In this document: one piece after another, positions 19,373 to 27,364 of the stretch | How positions within the stretch are numbered: the stretch's first letter is position 1 | Layout: each line of letters opens with the position of its first letter | Source of the DNA: Chara braunii | Lineage: Eukaryota; Streptophyta; Charophyceae; Charales; Characeae | NCBI GenBank assembly: GCA_003427395.1 | Contig: BFEA01000099.1 | Location: forward strand, 1,714,212 to 1,741,575 | Direction: 5' to 3' | DNA length: 27,364 nt | The notes under the pieces: model-generated | What the model was told of the DNA's origin: nothing | Databases searched by the model: none | Seen by the model: the letters and a program-made list of their open reading frames with translations, nothing else | Made by a program: the position numbers and the translations under genes

Positions 19373-19525
19373 AAAGAGAGTGCACGTTTTCCCCGCCAAC
19401 GTTTTCTTGCCATACAGCTCCGCAGCTCCGCGGAGAGCTATACGTCAGAAACGAAACCGAAAAAAAACGTGGAACGTGCTGGAAGGGCCTCACCAATCTG
19501 CTCGCAAAACGAAAAAATCGGGAGG

Positions 19526-19568
19526 AGGGAAAAAAAGAAATAGTAAATAAATAAATAAATAAATAAAT
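19526..19568 (+). mobile_element. 43-bp insertion, SINE-tail-like, with target duplication
   Basis: AAAAATCGGGAGG occurs on both sides (19513-19525 and 19569-19581). The insert is A-rich and ends in (AAAT)n, like the tail of the SINE at 24081-24386. Copy 1 has the single, empty site at about 2517-2528. This is the pattern of an extremely 5'-truncated retroposon that arrived after the duplication. Confidence 0.6.
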
Positions 19569-19794
19569 AAAAATCGGGAGGGCATATGCACACAGACAGA
19601 AGGCGGGAAGATGCATCTGCGGCTATCTACGGGAAGATGCATCTGTCACTATTTAGTGGAGGGGATGCATCTTTTCACCGTACTACGCGCGAAGAGGCAC
19701 TCGACACTTTTCACGTTTGATGAGTAGTGCGGCGAACCCAGTGGCGACGGGTGCCCAGTGAGCGTCTCATCCCTCGCCAGTTGGTTTAAAAGAA

Positions 19795-19801
19795 GTCCGA
19801 G
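19795..19801 (+). promoter_or_regulatory. Candidate TATA-like box, copy 2
   Basis: TTTAAAA, conserved with 2706-2712 and 184 bp before the ATG. The downstream GTGCAACGAGCTGCGTTGTC is also identical between the copies and may be part of the 5' leader. Confidence 0.3.
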
Positions 19802-19978
19802 GCGGCGTAACAAGCAGGCCCTCCTCGTGCAACGAGCTGCGTTGTCGAAGAGACTCCTTGTTTCGATCAAGTCCTTGGAGCAGCAGGAGGACTGCGTGCA
19901 GCTGCCGATCTTGTCTCTTCCTCCTTCTCTCTCTCTGTGAACCTCTGTCCCTACCTCGCTGGTGCTTGCTTGGTCGTG

Positions 19979-21013
19979 ATGGCGAGGCGAGGGTTCGCCG
20001 CTCCGGCACAGCGATTCGCGCTGTTGGCCGCAGTGCAGGTGGCGCTGGTTCTTCTAGCTCTCGGATATGGCTGTCAAATGGCGTCTGCTCGCCACGTCAC
20101 TGCTGAACAACGGCTGGCGGCGGCCATCAACTCTACCGCTAAGGCGACGCGCCCCGTTGTGGTGACCATCACTGAGGACATCGTGCTCACGCGATCGCTG
20201 CCATTGATTCTCGGTCCTATCGTCATCAAGGGAGGGTGTGGTCGGCGCAAATGCGTCGTTGATGGTGCGGGCAAGTACGGCATTTTCCAGGCCTATGCAC
20301 TGCCCCCTCTGTGCTCAGTGACCATCGAGAACTTGATCTTGCGCAATGCTGCGCAAGGAGCTGTCTACTCCAAGTGCGACCTGAAGCTGAGGCGTGTGGA
20401 CTTCACGCAGAACAAGGGAGCGAGCGCCGCCGAGGTTGGCCATGGACAGGCCTCGTGGCACATCGAGGATTGCTTGTTCGAGAAGAACAGCGCGTCAGGT
20501 GCCGGCGGTGCGCTTTACGTCGGCGCTGCCGGTAGGGGGAGAGTCGTCCGTACCACGTTCAGGTCGAACAGGGCGGGACAGGATGGTGGAGCCGTGTACG
20601 TCTACGGACAGATGACCGGTTCTTACGTCTTCGATCGCGTGACCCTGGACTCGAACACGGCTGGAAAGAGTGGCGGGGGACTGTTCGTAGTCGGGATTGC
20701 GTCGGGTGCTCCGAAGGTGTTCGTCTCCGGATGCAAGTTCTCGAAGAACGTGGCGACGGGCGGTCCTGGTGGTGCGCTGGCGCTCAGCGCGTCGGTGGAT
20801 GCCCGAATTTGTCACACATCCATCGCCGGGGGCCGGAACGCAGCGAAAGGCGGGAAAGGCAACGACGTCGCTCTGTTAGACGGCAACTATCACCCTCAAA
20901 TGACAGTCTCATTCTGTCCCAGAAAGCCTTCTGGTCTTTCCCTGTTCGTCACTCGCGTTCCCAAACTCCCGATCGTTAGCCAGGACTGCCGGGTCTGTGC
21001 ACTCCCACAATAA
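19979..21013 (+). CDS. Secreted right-handed beta-helix (GGA-repeat) protein, copy 2
   Basis: This intact 344-codon ORF has no introns. The ATG at 19979 is the first in-frame ATG; the reading frame upstream only offers a GTG. Residues 1-37 form a signal peptide: basic MARRG, hydrophobic core about 13-31, and ASA before the likely cut. Four related repeats follow: CLFEKN (165-170) with GGALYV (176-181), FRSN (194-197) with GGAVYV (203-208), LDSN (223-226) with GGGLFV (232-237), and CKFSKN (252-257) with GGALAL (264-269). F/C-x-x-x-N plus GGA repeats are the mark of chlamydial-type polymorphic membrane protein repeats and of pectin-lyase-like parallel beta-helices. No lyase catalytic set is recognisable. 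Ten Cys after the signal peptide and one N-glycosylation site (NST, 51-53) suit an extracellular protein. The role is unknown; wall or surface binding is inference. Confidence 0.9.
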   Translation: MARRGFAAPAQRFALLAAVQVALVLLALGYGCQMASARHVTAEQRLAAAINSTAKATRPVVVTITEDIVLTRSLPLILGPIVIKGGCGRRKCVVDGAGKYGIFQAYALPPLCSVTIENLILRNAAQGAVYSKCDLKLRRVDFTQNKGASAAEVGHGQASWHIEDCLFEKNSASGAGGALYVGAAGRGRVVRTTFRSNRAGQDGGAVYVYGQMTGSYVFDRVTLDSNTAGKSGGGLFVVGIASGAPKVFVSGCKFSKNVATGGPGGALALSASVDARICHTSIAGGRNAAKGGKGNDVALLDGNYHPQMTVSFCPRKPSGLSLFVTRVPKLPIVSQDCRVCALPQ

Positions 21014-21081
21014 GGACATTTCTTCGAACGACACTGTAGTCGATGTCCTCCATGATTCTCTTGGGTCAGCCTGGCTGTGTG

Positions 21082-21084
<3 letters not shown>

Positions 21085-21156
<72 letters not shown>
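21085..21156. repeat. (CT)n microsatellite in the 3' flank of copy 2
   Basis: A 72-bp pure CT run about 70 bp after the stop codon. Copy 1 has no such run at the matching place, so it is a copy-2-specific insertion or expansion. Confidence 0.97.
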
Positions 21157-21160
<4 letters not shown>

Positions 21161-21999
21161 GTTAGTTTTTGCTTTAGTTTGGCTCGCACACTGCTTATCT
21201 ATGCAGTGCTATCGAAATCTTTGTCAGTCTTGACGGCTCTGTTGGTCAGTCTGTCCATTTATCTATATCTTTGTGACAGCGTGTCTCACGGACTCTTACT
21301 CCGTTGCCTTGGCGGCGCACACGTCATTACCTTCAGGATCGCTCAAGAAAGCTCCGAGTGTGAGAGACCACCGTTTGCGCTTCATTTCCTTGCCGTGAGA
21401 CATTAGGACAGGCATCTGTTTCGCGTGATGGCTCGGGAGGAGGCAGGCGGTACTATCTTTCGATATCCCCGAGGGTTGAGCATTAGCAGCAGAGCCTCGG
21501 AAGTTTCTGGCACTCGAAATTGATAGAGGATTTTCAGGTGGCAACAGCCTGTGGAATCCTCGACGTTTATCTATGGAATGTCGTTTGCAATGCGTTTCGT
21601 TTTCTTTTAGTTGGCGAGTTGTTTTCGTGTCTCAAGTCACGACAATCGTTTTCGTCTGTCTGAAGATGCTGGATCTTCTATTGCCGGAACTGGTGGTTGT
21701 TGGTTGTGCATGCCGCATATCTGTTTCTTTCAACAATCAGCGCTGCTTGATGACGTATTGCTCTCGCTTTTTGTGCTGTCATCTGTTGTCGTTGTCCTGT
21801 AGTGAGAGCCTCTTTGCGCCTTTTGTTGTGACTAAAAAGATTGGGAATGTGTTAGGGGTACCATACAACCATGATGAGGGTCCGTCCATTGCGTTCAGGT
21901 GAACCGCGCTACACATGGAAAAAGTGGCTTCCGGTTCCATTCCCCGCAGCCTCTCCCTTGGTAATGTTTCTCTGGATGCATACAGAATCGTCTTGCAGA

Positions 22000-22105
22000 A
22001 TGTAGGATGGAGAGCGATCGCAGAATATGCAGTGGAACATGAACGGTCCAAGGTACAGAACCCAAGTTCAAATCCAGCTGGAATCAATCATATGAACAGA
22101 ATAAA
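22000..22105 (+). mobile_element. Old tRNA-like remnant, copy 2 counterpart of 5300-5400
   Basis: aagttcaaatcc at 22064-22075 matches the box-B-like site of copy 1, and the agaataaaat after it is also shared. Divergence is similar to that of the surrounding flank, roughly one base in seven by eye. Confidence 0.25.
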
Positions 22106-22178
22106 ATTGTTCTCAATTTCTGGGGCCGGTCACTTCATTGATGATTTCTCTGGGGTCCTGACTGGGGAAGACGGTGGT

Positions 22179-22280
<102 letters not shown>

Positions 22281-22759
22281 CAAAAATTGTGTTTAGTGAC
22301 ATTAACCGGCAGGGGAAAGGAAGGGGGCGGCACGGGTCCGAAAGTACTGTATCTTAAATTCACATCCACCGTCCCTCCCAGGGCTGGTTGGTCTAAGAAG
22401 GCCTGCTCCAATTTTCTGGACCTGGCCTAATGCCGAACGGGCCTGCGGTTTGAAAGGTGTACTGTCCTTTCCTGGAATATCGGGTTTGGGGCTGCAATTG
22501 CTCGCTGCCCCAATCCGGTTTTTCTGAATGCAGTTGTGGGTTGCGGGCTGCACTTTTCTGAAAGGTAGTACCCGCAGTTTTTCCCGATAGACCAAAACTG
22601 AAACTGCACTTTTCTGAAGTTTTCCCAAAAGCAAAGAAAGGATTTTGCAGTGGAACAATAGCAGAAGGGACTCCCTCCACTGCTCAACATTCTGCGTGCA
22701 TTCGTACTCCATTTTTTTATTTTTATTTTTATTTTTTATTGTTTTTCGTACTCCATTTT

Positions 22760-23178
22760 GACCGGGTGCATTCGTAGGAGTCCTACACTTCCGATCTCTT
22801 CGGACAATGTTGATGTACATATACTGTGATATACATGTAGAATGTTGTGTTGGGGGGGGGGGATGGTGCTCTCCGCAATATTGTGGATGCGTTTGCGCTT
22901 GGTTCTGATTCTGACCAATTGCATTCACAGGAGTCCTGCATTTTGAACCTATTTGGACAATGTTGAGGTCCATAAGCATGCCGACTGTTGTGGAGTGGAG
23001 TGGGGCCTGATCTCCTCACCAATCTGGATGGATTTGCGCTTCTTTCTGACCAGGTGCATTCGAAAGAGTCCCTACCTTCTGAACCTATTTGACAATGTCG
23101 AGGGGTATGTACATGTCAGTGTTGTGTAGGGTAGCAAGGCCGTAATTTGCATGGTCTGCATGAGCTTCGCATGAATGA
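22760..23178. repeat. Tandem repeat of about 135-153 bp, three units
   Basis: Units begin at 22760, 22913 and 23048 with GACC...TGCATTC..A.GAGTCC. Each continues with .AC.T.TT..GACAATGT.GA.G, and the first two end in GGATG.[G/A]TTTGCGCTT. The array lies inside copy 2, and copy 1 has at most one short equivalent near 5538, so it expanded after the duplication or contracted in copy 1. Confidence 0.7.
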
Positions 23179-23431
23179 ACATTCGTTTCCTTTTCGTTTG
23201 TTCAGAATCTGCTGTGCTCACAATTTTCCCTCCAAATTTACGTACGACTAAGGTGTCCATGTACTTCACATGTCACACCATAGATTCGAAGAACACCATA
23301 CCCTTCCTGAAAGGATGGGGTCTCGATCCACTACACTAGACTCACAAAAAGTGTAGAGTTGGGCAGTGCTCGGCTACAAAACTCCAGTCTTGAGCTGTCA
23401 GAAGCAGCTCTGGACTAGAACTCTAGAGTAG

Positions 23432-23553
23432 GGGCCTCGCTGCACTACTCTCGAAATGTGCAAAACGAGAGCGAATCTTCTGCTAAAACATGGAAAGATA
23501 CACCACCATGAATTTTGTCTTTTGTGCATTTCGAGAGTAGTGCAGCGAGGCCC
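23432..23553. mobile_element. MITE, GGGCCTCGC family, copy B
   Basis: Perfect 27-bp terminal inverted repeats (GGGCCTCGCTGCACTACTCT and onward to CGAAATG), total length 122 bp, flanked by a 3-bp duplication TAG (23429-23431 and 23554-23556). The interior is non-coding. Its reverse complement aligns with copy A at 16420-16568. The better-preserved arms make this the reference copy. Confidence 0.85.
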
Positions 23554-23556
23554 TAG

Positions 23557-23983
23557 AACTCTGGACTTTTGGTGAGTACCCAGCCTACAACCGAGAGGGT
23601 TTCTATGGAGGACCTTTGTACAGCTGTCAAAATACCCTCTCTCAGGCTCTCTGGCGTTGTCATTTAGTGCTCTGCTTAGTCTGGTACACTCAAGGAAAAC
23701 GATTTTGTTGTCAACCACCCCTACCTCCGACCCTGAATTTCACTGCGCACCGAGTCTTGCCGAGCCTGGGTCCCATCGTGCTTTCTTTTCTGGTACTCTA
23801 CGGAAATGAAAAAGAAAAAAAAAAGAAAAAAGAAAAGAGAAAAAAAAGCAACAACACAAGCCACGCGAAAGCAGGTGCATTCAGAATCCGGGGTGACTGT
23901 AGTCAGGGTAGGAACAGGCAGTAGTAGAAGAGCTAGTAAAGGTTAGGGTCGAGGTGATATGGTTCTGAAAGTAACGCTACCGT
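23557..23983. other. No recognised gene
   Basis: Mixed sequence with an A-rich run at 23806-23848. No ORF with recognisable features. Confidence 0.5.
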
Positions 23984-24081
23984 CTTCCCCCGAACATAAC
24001 GCACCCTGAAATTGAACGTATGCAAGCTTATATTTCCGGTCCGGTACAGCCAAGATGATGGTGCGTTGTGTTCGGGGGAAG
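23984..24081. mobile_element. 98-bp terminal-inverted-repeat element
   Basis: The 22-bp ends, CTTCCCCCGAACATAACGCA plus CC (23984-24005) and their complement (24060-24081), differ at one base, with a 54-bp interior. GGGTGCG...TTCGGGGG-type ends remind me of pogo/Tigger-like MITEs, but I cannot confirm that. No target duplication is clear because the right end runs directly into the SINE head. Confidence 0.6.
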
Positions 24082-24386
24082 GCTTAGTAGCTCAGTGGTT
24101 AGAGCACCGGTTGGAAATGTGCATTGTGGTATAAGGTTGCGGGTTCAAAACTCCATTGCAACCTTGCGCATGGACACGGGCAGGGCGTTAGATTGACGCA
24201 CAGCTGGACACACGTCCCCTTGGGCTAACCCATGGTACTATTACTAGTATTGACGTGAGGATGGGTTGGGAGGTGGTCTCATATTCCAGGATACCCGCGG
24301 CTCACAGTTCCAGGTGATCACTGTGCGCACACTGACTGGCCTCTACAACACCCTGGACTTAAAAAATAAAATAAATAAATAAATAA
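24081..24386 (+). mobile_element. tRNA-headed SINE with AAAT tail
   Basis: Box A TAGCTCAGTGG (24088-24098) followed by TTAGAGCAC and box B GGTTCAAAAC (24142-24151) give a Pol III promoter. The acceptor pairing and T arm are degenerate, so it is not a tRNA gene. An unrelated body of about 190 bp follows, ending in AAAAAATAAAATAAATAAAT and AAATAA. The family differs from the SINE at 18914. No flanking duplication was found, and the 5' end touches the inverted-repeat element. Confidence 0.75.
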
Positions 24387-24429
24387 GTCTAGGAGGAAGC
24401 GAATGTAGGGTAGAATTTGTCTTCATAAG

Positions 24430-24573
24430 CTAAACCGCCTGATGCTGCCGGGATAACTCCGGGGGCGTGGTCCCACTAGCAAAGAGGATCGGATCGAATG
24501 CCTCGACTTCCTCTTCTTCGTCCTCGTCAATTTCCTCGTTGGCCTTGTACTCATTCCTATTGCCGCCACCCGG
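24430..24573 (-). pseudogene. C-terminal coding remnant, unrecognised
   Basis: The minus strand carries 47 codons before a TAG: GGGNRNEYKANEEIDEDE, then VEAFDPILFASGTTPPELS and ending RQHQAV. An acidic linker followed by a compact non-repetitive tail looks like the natural end of a protein. A TGA at 24574-24576 closes the frame upstream. The neighbouring frame continues upstream (to 24656) with LERIAWATDLLFPYCVIVKL, so a frameshift is likely. This could be a transposase or other repetitive-gene C-terminus; I recognise no family. Confidence 0.3.
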
Positions 24574-25510
24574 TCAGACAACTTTACTATCACACAATAG
24601 GGAAAAAGCAGGTCGGTTGCCCAGGCGATCCTTTCTAGCTCCTGGCCTAGCATCAATCAGCAGACGGGGCCGGTACTACTGGAGTCCTACCGGGGGCTGA
24701 TCCGTCTAAATGGAAACCCGTGGGACTAGTACCATTCCCGCCCCTGAAGGGAAAATGGAAAAAAGGAACTCAACACCCGTTGGGCCCAGCGAGGCTTACA
24801 GACTATGACAAAACTGAAGGGGGATCGCCCCAGGGCCCACAACCCTCTCAGTTCTTTCAACAATGTTCCCTGGCCCTGCCTTTTCTGCTACATGCTAGGC
24901 TCGATTCTGGAATCTGCCGCATAATGCCTCAGTGTGGTATACTGGTGCCTATTGAGCTAAGCTCATGTCTGGGCTTGGTAGACGCAAAATTCCATACAAG
25001 CAGTATCTCTTTCCAGACCCGGACCTACCAACCTACGCTAAGGCCACACTTTGGCTTATAGAAGCCAACCGGTCTGGCTTAGGACTATTGTGTTTTTTTG
25101 ATGGCTCACGCGTGGCCCAAAGGCCACACCTTTGGCCACCTAGGTTCACTTCTCACCCCTCCTACGTCAAACCACTTATGCTCGCACGCCATTCACGACT
25201 CGCGCTAAGGTTTTAACCAATACGTCTCGACATGTCTCCCGCGCCGGGTCCTTCCCAATTTGGCCCCGCCGAACTCGGGCCAAAGCTATGTCTCGGCGGC
25301 CTCGACCAAAAAAAGGTCGAGGCCGCCATAATGTGCCGTCAATTTCAATTGAGGCCATCCGCCTCCTGTCCGTCCCAACGTTGCCTCGTGAAGCAGCGGC
25401 ATATTTGGTGTGCGACTGCACTAGGCTGTGCAGTACACCGTCAACTATATTATAATATTGCTGGTGCATGTGATCACATGCTGGGTCCTCCCACTCACAT
25501 TAGTAAGGTC
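24574..25510. other. Unassigned region with two hairpins
   Basis: Plus-strand frames at 24720-25061 and 24965-25216 are open and moderately protein-like (the second has PYKQYLFPDPDLPTYAKATL), but they are unrecognised and overlap. Inverted repeats lie at 25112-25139 (11-bp arms, one bulged base) and 25295-25327. Confidence 0.35.
25295..25327. other. Perfect 13-bp-arm hairpin with A7 loop
   Basis: GGCGGCCTCGACC, seven A, GGTCGAGGCCGCC. It resembles a bacterial terminator stem but is in eukaryotic context. It may be the core of a small inverted-repeat element. Confidence 0.8.
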
Positions 25511-25527
25511 TCCAGCCGATATGGGTG

Positions 25528-25768
25528 AGTGTGTTTGTGGGGGGGGTTGTCTATGTGTGTGAGTGCACCTGTGAGTGGGTTGCCTGTGGTGTGCGGGAGA
25601 GTGTTGGCTTTAGACACTACTTTTACTCAATGGGGGTGAGGGAAGATGAAAAGGGAGGCACAGTTCCTGGGAAATGCTATGTCTTTGTGACAGTTTGTGT
25701 TAGCCGGGCCCCCACTGACAGCCCCAATTCTGCACCCTAAACACTAAGACAAAGGGCAAAACATGAGG
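25528..25768. other. GT-rich spacer, no gene
   Basis: GT-rich, G-biased plus strand. The only frame is Val/Cys/Gly-rich from composition. Confidence 0.5.
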
Positions 25769-25861
25769 TTACCTCCCTCCACAGAGAGAGGTGGGATGGG
25801 AGTTACCTCCCTCCACAGAGAGAGGTAACCACCGTAACCTCCCTTCTTTGTAGAGAGGTAG
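25769..25861. repeat. Short tandem repeat with internal inverted symmetry
   Basis: TTACCTCCCTCCACAGAGAG plus AGGT occurs at 25769-25792 and 25803-25826; a third diverged unit starts at 25834. Within a unit GTTACCTC faces GAGGTAAC. Confidence 0.8.
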
Positions 25862-26043
25862 AAAGCTATGCTTGCAGGGGTCCCCTGTATAGCCTTAAGA
25901 GTAAGGGTAGGTAGTGAGTGAGAGGGAAAATATGTGTTCCATGACATGGCAAAAGCCAGTTAAAATATTTGAGGTGAGAGAAAATAGGTCACTATTATAG
26001 GTGTATAGCCATCACCCGATGAAATAAGAAGTATTGCTGCGAC

Positions 26044-26117
26044 GTGATGCATGCTAGTCCTCTCAGAGAAAAAGATCCACGTGATGCATGCTAGTCCTCT
26101 CAGAGAAAAAGATCCAC
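26044..26117. repeat. 37-bp perfect tandem duplication
   Basis: Units 26044-26080 and 26081-26117 are identical (GTGATGCATGCTAGTCCTCT and the following CAGAGAAAAAGATCCAC), so the duplication is recent. Confidence 0.95.
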
Positions 26118-26199
26118 GTACACTGGCGGATATGCTCGTGTCACGTTTCCCTTTCCGCCGAGGCCACAGTCTCACAAGCACTTTACGGCCAAAACTGAA

Positions 26200-26465
26200 A
26201 TGATCTTTTTGAGATCTACAACCCTATGTTTTTAATTTTATTTTTTGAAGTTTTGCTGTATTCAGAAAAAACAAAAACCGAGAAAGAAAGAAAAAAACAA
26301 TAAAAAAGATGAAATGGGTGGGTTTTTCTTTTTTTTCACGGAGATTGTTTGGTGCGCAACCAATAAAGAAAATAAAAAAATAGAAGGTTGTAGATCTTTT
26401 GGAGATCTGCAACCCTGTTTTTTATTTTTATTTTTATTTTTATTTTTGAAGTTCATATGTATTTA
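26200..26465. repeat. Direct repeat pair with hairpin, AT-rich
   Basis: GATCTTTT.GAGATCT.CAACCCT is present at 26202-26225 and 26395-26416. Each copy is followed by a T-rich run, TTTTTGAAGTT, and an A-rich aaaaaccaaa-like stretch. The second copy is preceded by GGTTGTAGATCT, forming a 12-bp inverted repeat with one mismatch (26386-26414). It may be an old AT-rich mobile element or a duplicated spacer. Confidence 0.5.
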
Positions 26466-26514
26466 AAAAAAAAAGAAAAACACAAAAACCAGAGAAAAAA
26501 CAAAACACACTCAC

Positions 26515-26646
26515 AGACAACCACCCCCACAAACACACACAAGCACGCACAGTGGCACACACACGCACACACACATAGACAATCCCCCCCCACAAACACA
26601 CACACACACATACATAGACAACCCCCCCCACAAACACACACACGTA

Positions 26647-26707
<61 letters not shown>

Positions 26708-26811
26708 CATGACACATGTGCACACAAACGCACACACACACACGCACTCACACACATACATACACATACACATGCACACAAACACACACGTGCACACACA
26801 CACACACACAC
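26515..26811. repeat. (CA)n microsatellite, partly interrupted
   Basis: Pure CA from about 26651 to 26706. Flanking parts are interrupted by CCCC runs, GCA and ATA. Confidence 0.95.
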
Positions 26812-27364
26812 TGTTGCATACTCGTGAAACACAGGCATAAGTATGGCGCAGATTCCCAGGACCGACCAGATAATACATAGTTAATAGAAATACAGCGGAA
26901 GAGTTGATACCCATGGACTGACTCTGACCTGACTCAGACTGCAATCGAACACTCTCAAACATACATCAGGGGTGTGAAAGCCCTGGCCTTGAACATAGAC
27001 GAAAGGCCAGGGTCTGAGATCATCCACGGACGAATGGAGGGAGGAGAGAGACGAAGGGAGGAGGAGAGGGAAGATGATGTCAACTCAATGTTTCCAAAGA
27101 TAGTATCTTGAAATGTCAGAGGTAGCAAAAATCTGAAATGTCGCGAACACAGTGTCTCACAATCTCTCAGATATCCATCTCACAATGTCAAGTACATCTC
27201 CAGAGGAAGATGAAATCAGATCCCACGAGTAGTCCTCAACCTATAGTCCCGATGTCGCTGTCTCCAATGTCATCAGAATTTGTAACCATCCTTCATACTT
27301 GTAGTAGTCCCGTAGGAGAACCCAGGAGTAGACTTAGACTGAGAAGGTAGGAGGAGAGAGAGAG
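26812..27364. other. No recognised gene; one hairpin
   Basis: A perfect 10-bp inverted repeat, CCCTGGCCTT...AAGGCCAGGG, lies at 26981-27012 with a 12-base loop. The rest holds a short purine tract (27030-27075) and repeated gaaatgtc motifs at 27111 and 27135. No supportable ORF. Confidence 0.45.

Noticed and set aside
24081-24160. Functional tRNA gene
   Set aside because: Acceptor arms do not pair and the T arm is degenerate; the SINE explanation fits better.
25295-25327. Bacterial rho-independent terminator
   Set aside because: No T run after the stem and no bacterial gene context.
26044-26117. CRISPR-like repeat
   Set aside because: Two directly adjacent identical units without spacers; a simple tandem duplication in eukaryotic DNA.
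26440-26962. Cys/Val-rich and Thr/His-rich ORFs
   Set aside because: Products of the CA microsatellite.

Overview
This is eukaryotic, repeat-rich nuclear DNA. It has long microsatellites, tRNA-headed SINEs, MITE-like inverted-repeat elements, remnants of three transposon classes (Ty3/gypsy, PIF/Harbinger, LINE), splice-site-like motifs and a 435-base assembly gap. There is no operon-like gene packing. A green-lineage genome such as a charophyte alga would fit, but that is a guess from overall style, not something the window proves.

Layout. At 0.1-1.6 kb there is a dead Ty3/gypsy reverse transcriptase on the minus strand, followed by decayed sequence that may once have been coding. At 2.4-5.7 kb is segmental copy 1, carrying a 344-codon intronless gene for a secreted protein with F/C-x-x-x-N...GGA repeats (right-handed beta-helix type). 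At 6.2-6.8 kb a 550-bp near-perfect palindrome (foldback element) abuts a dead Harbinger transposase (6.8-7.6 kb). The stretch 7.7-16.4 kb is mostly low-complexity and repeat DNA with direct repeats about 1.3 kb apart, purine tracts, ATT/GT microsatellites and a few short unrecognised ORFs. A MITE at 16.42 kb and the gap at 16.65-17.09 kb come next. After them are the C-terminal part of a LINE ORF2 (17.1-17.7 kb), a full-length SINE with a 12-bp target duplication (18.9-19.4 kb), and segmental copy 2 with the second, unambiguous beta-helix gene (19.4-23.3 kb). The window ends with a second copy of the MITE, a 98-bp terminal-inverted-repeat element touching another SINE, short tandem repeats and a CA microsatellite.

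The only genes that look intact are the two paralogues of the secreted beta-helix protein. Copy 1 has 24 scattered N bases, 15 of them in third codon positions. This suggests reads from a further paralogue were merged during assembly. The two coding regions are far more alike than their flanks. Everything else with recognisable coding sequence is a broken mobile element.
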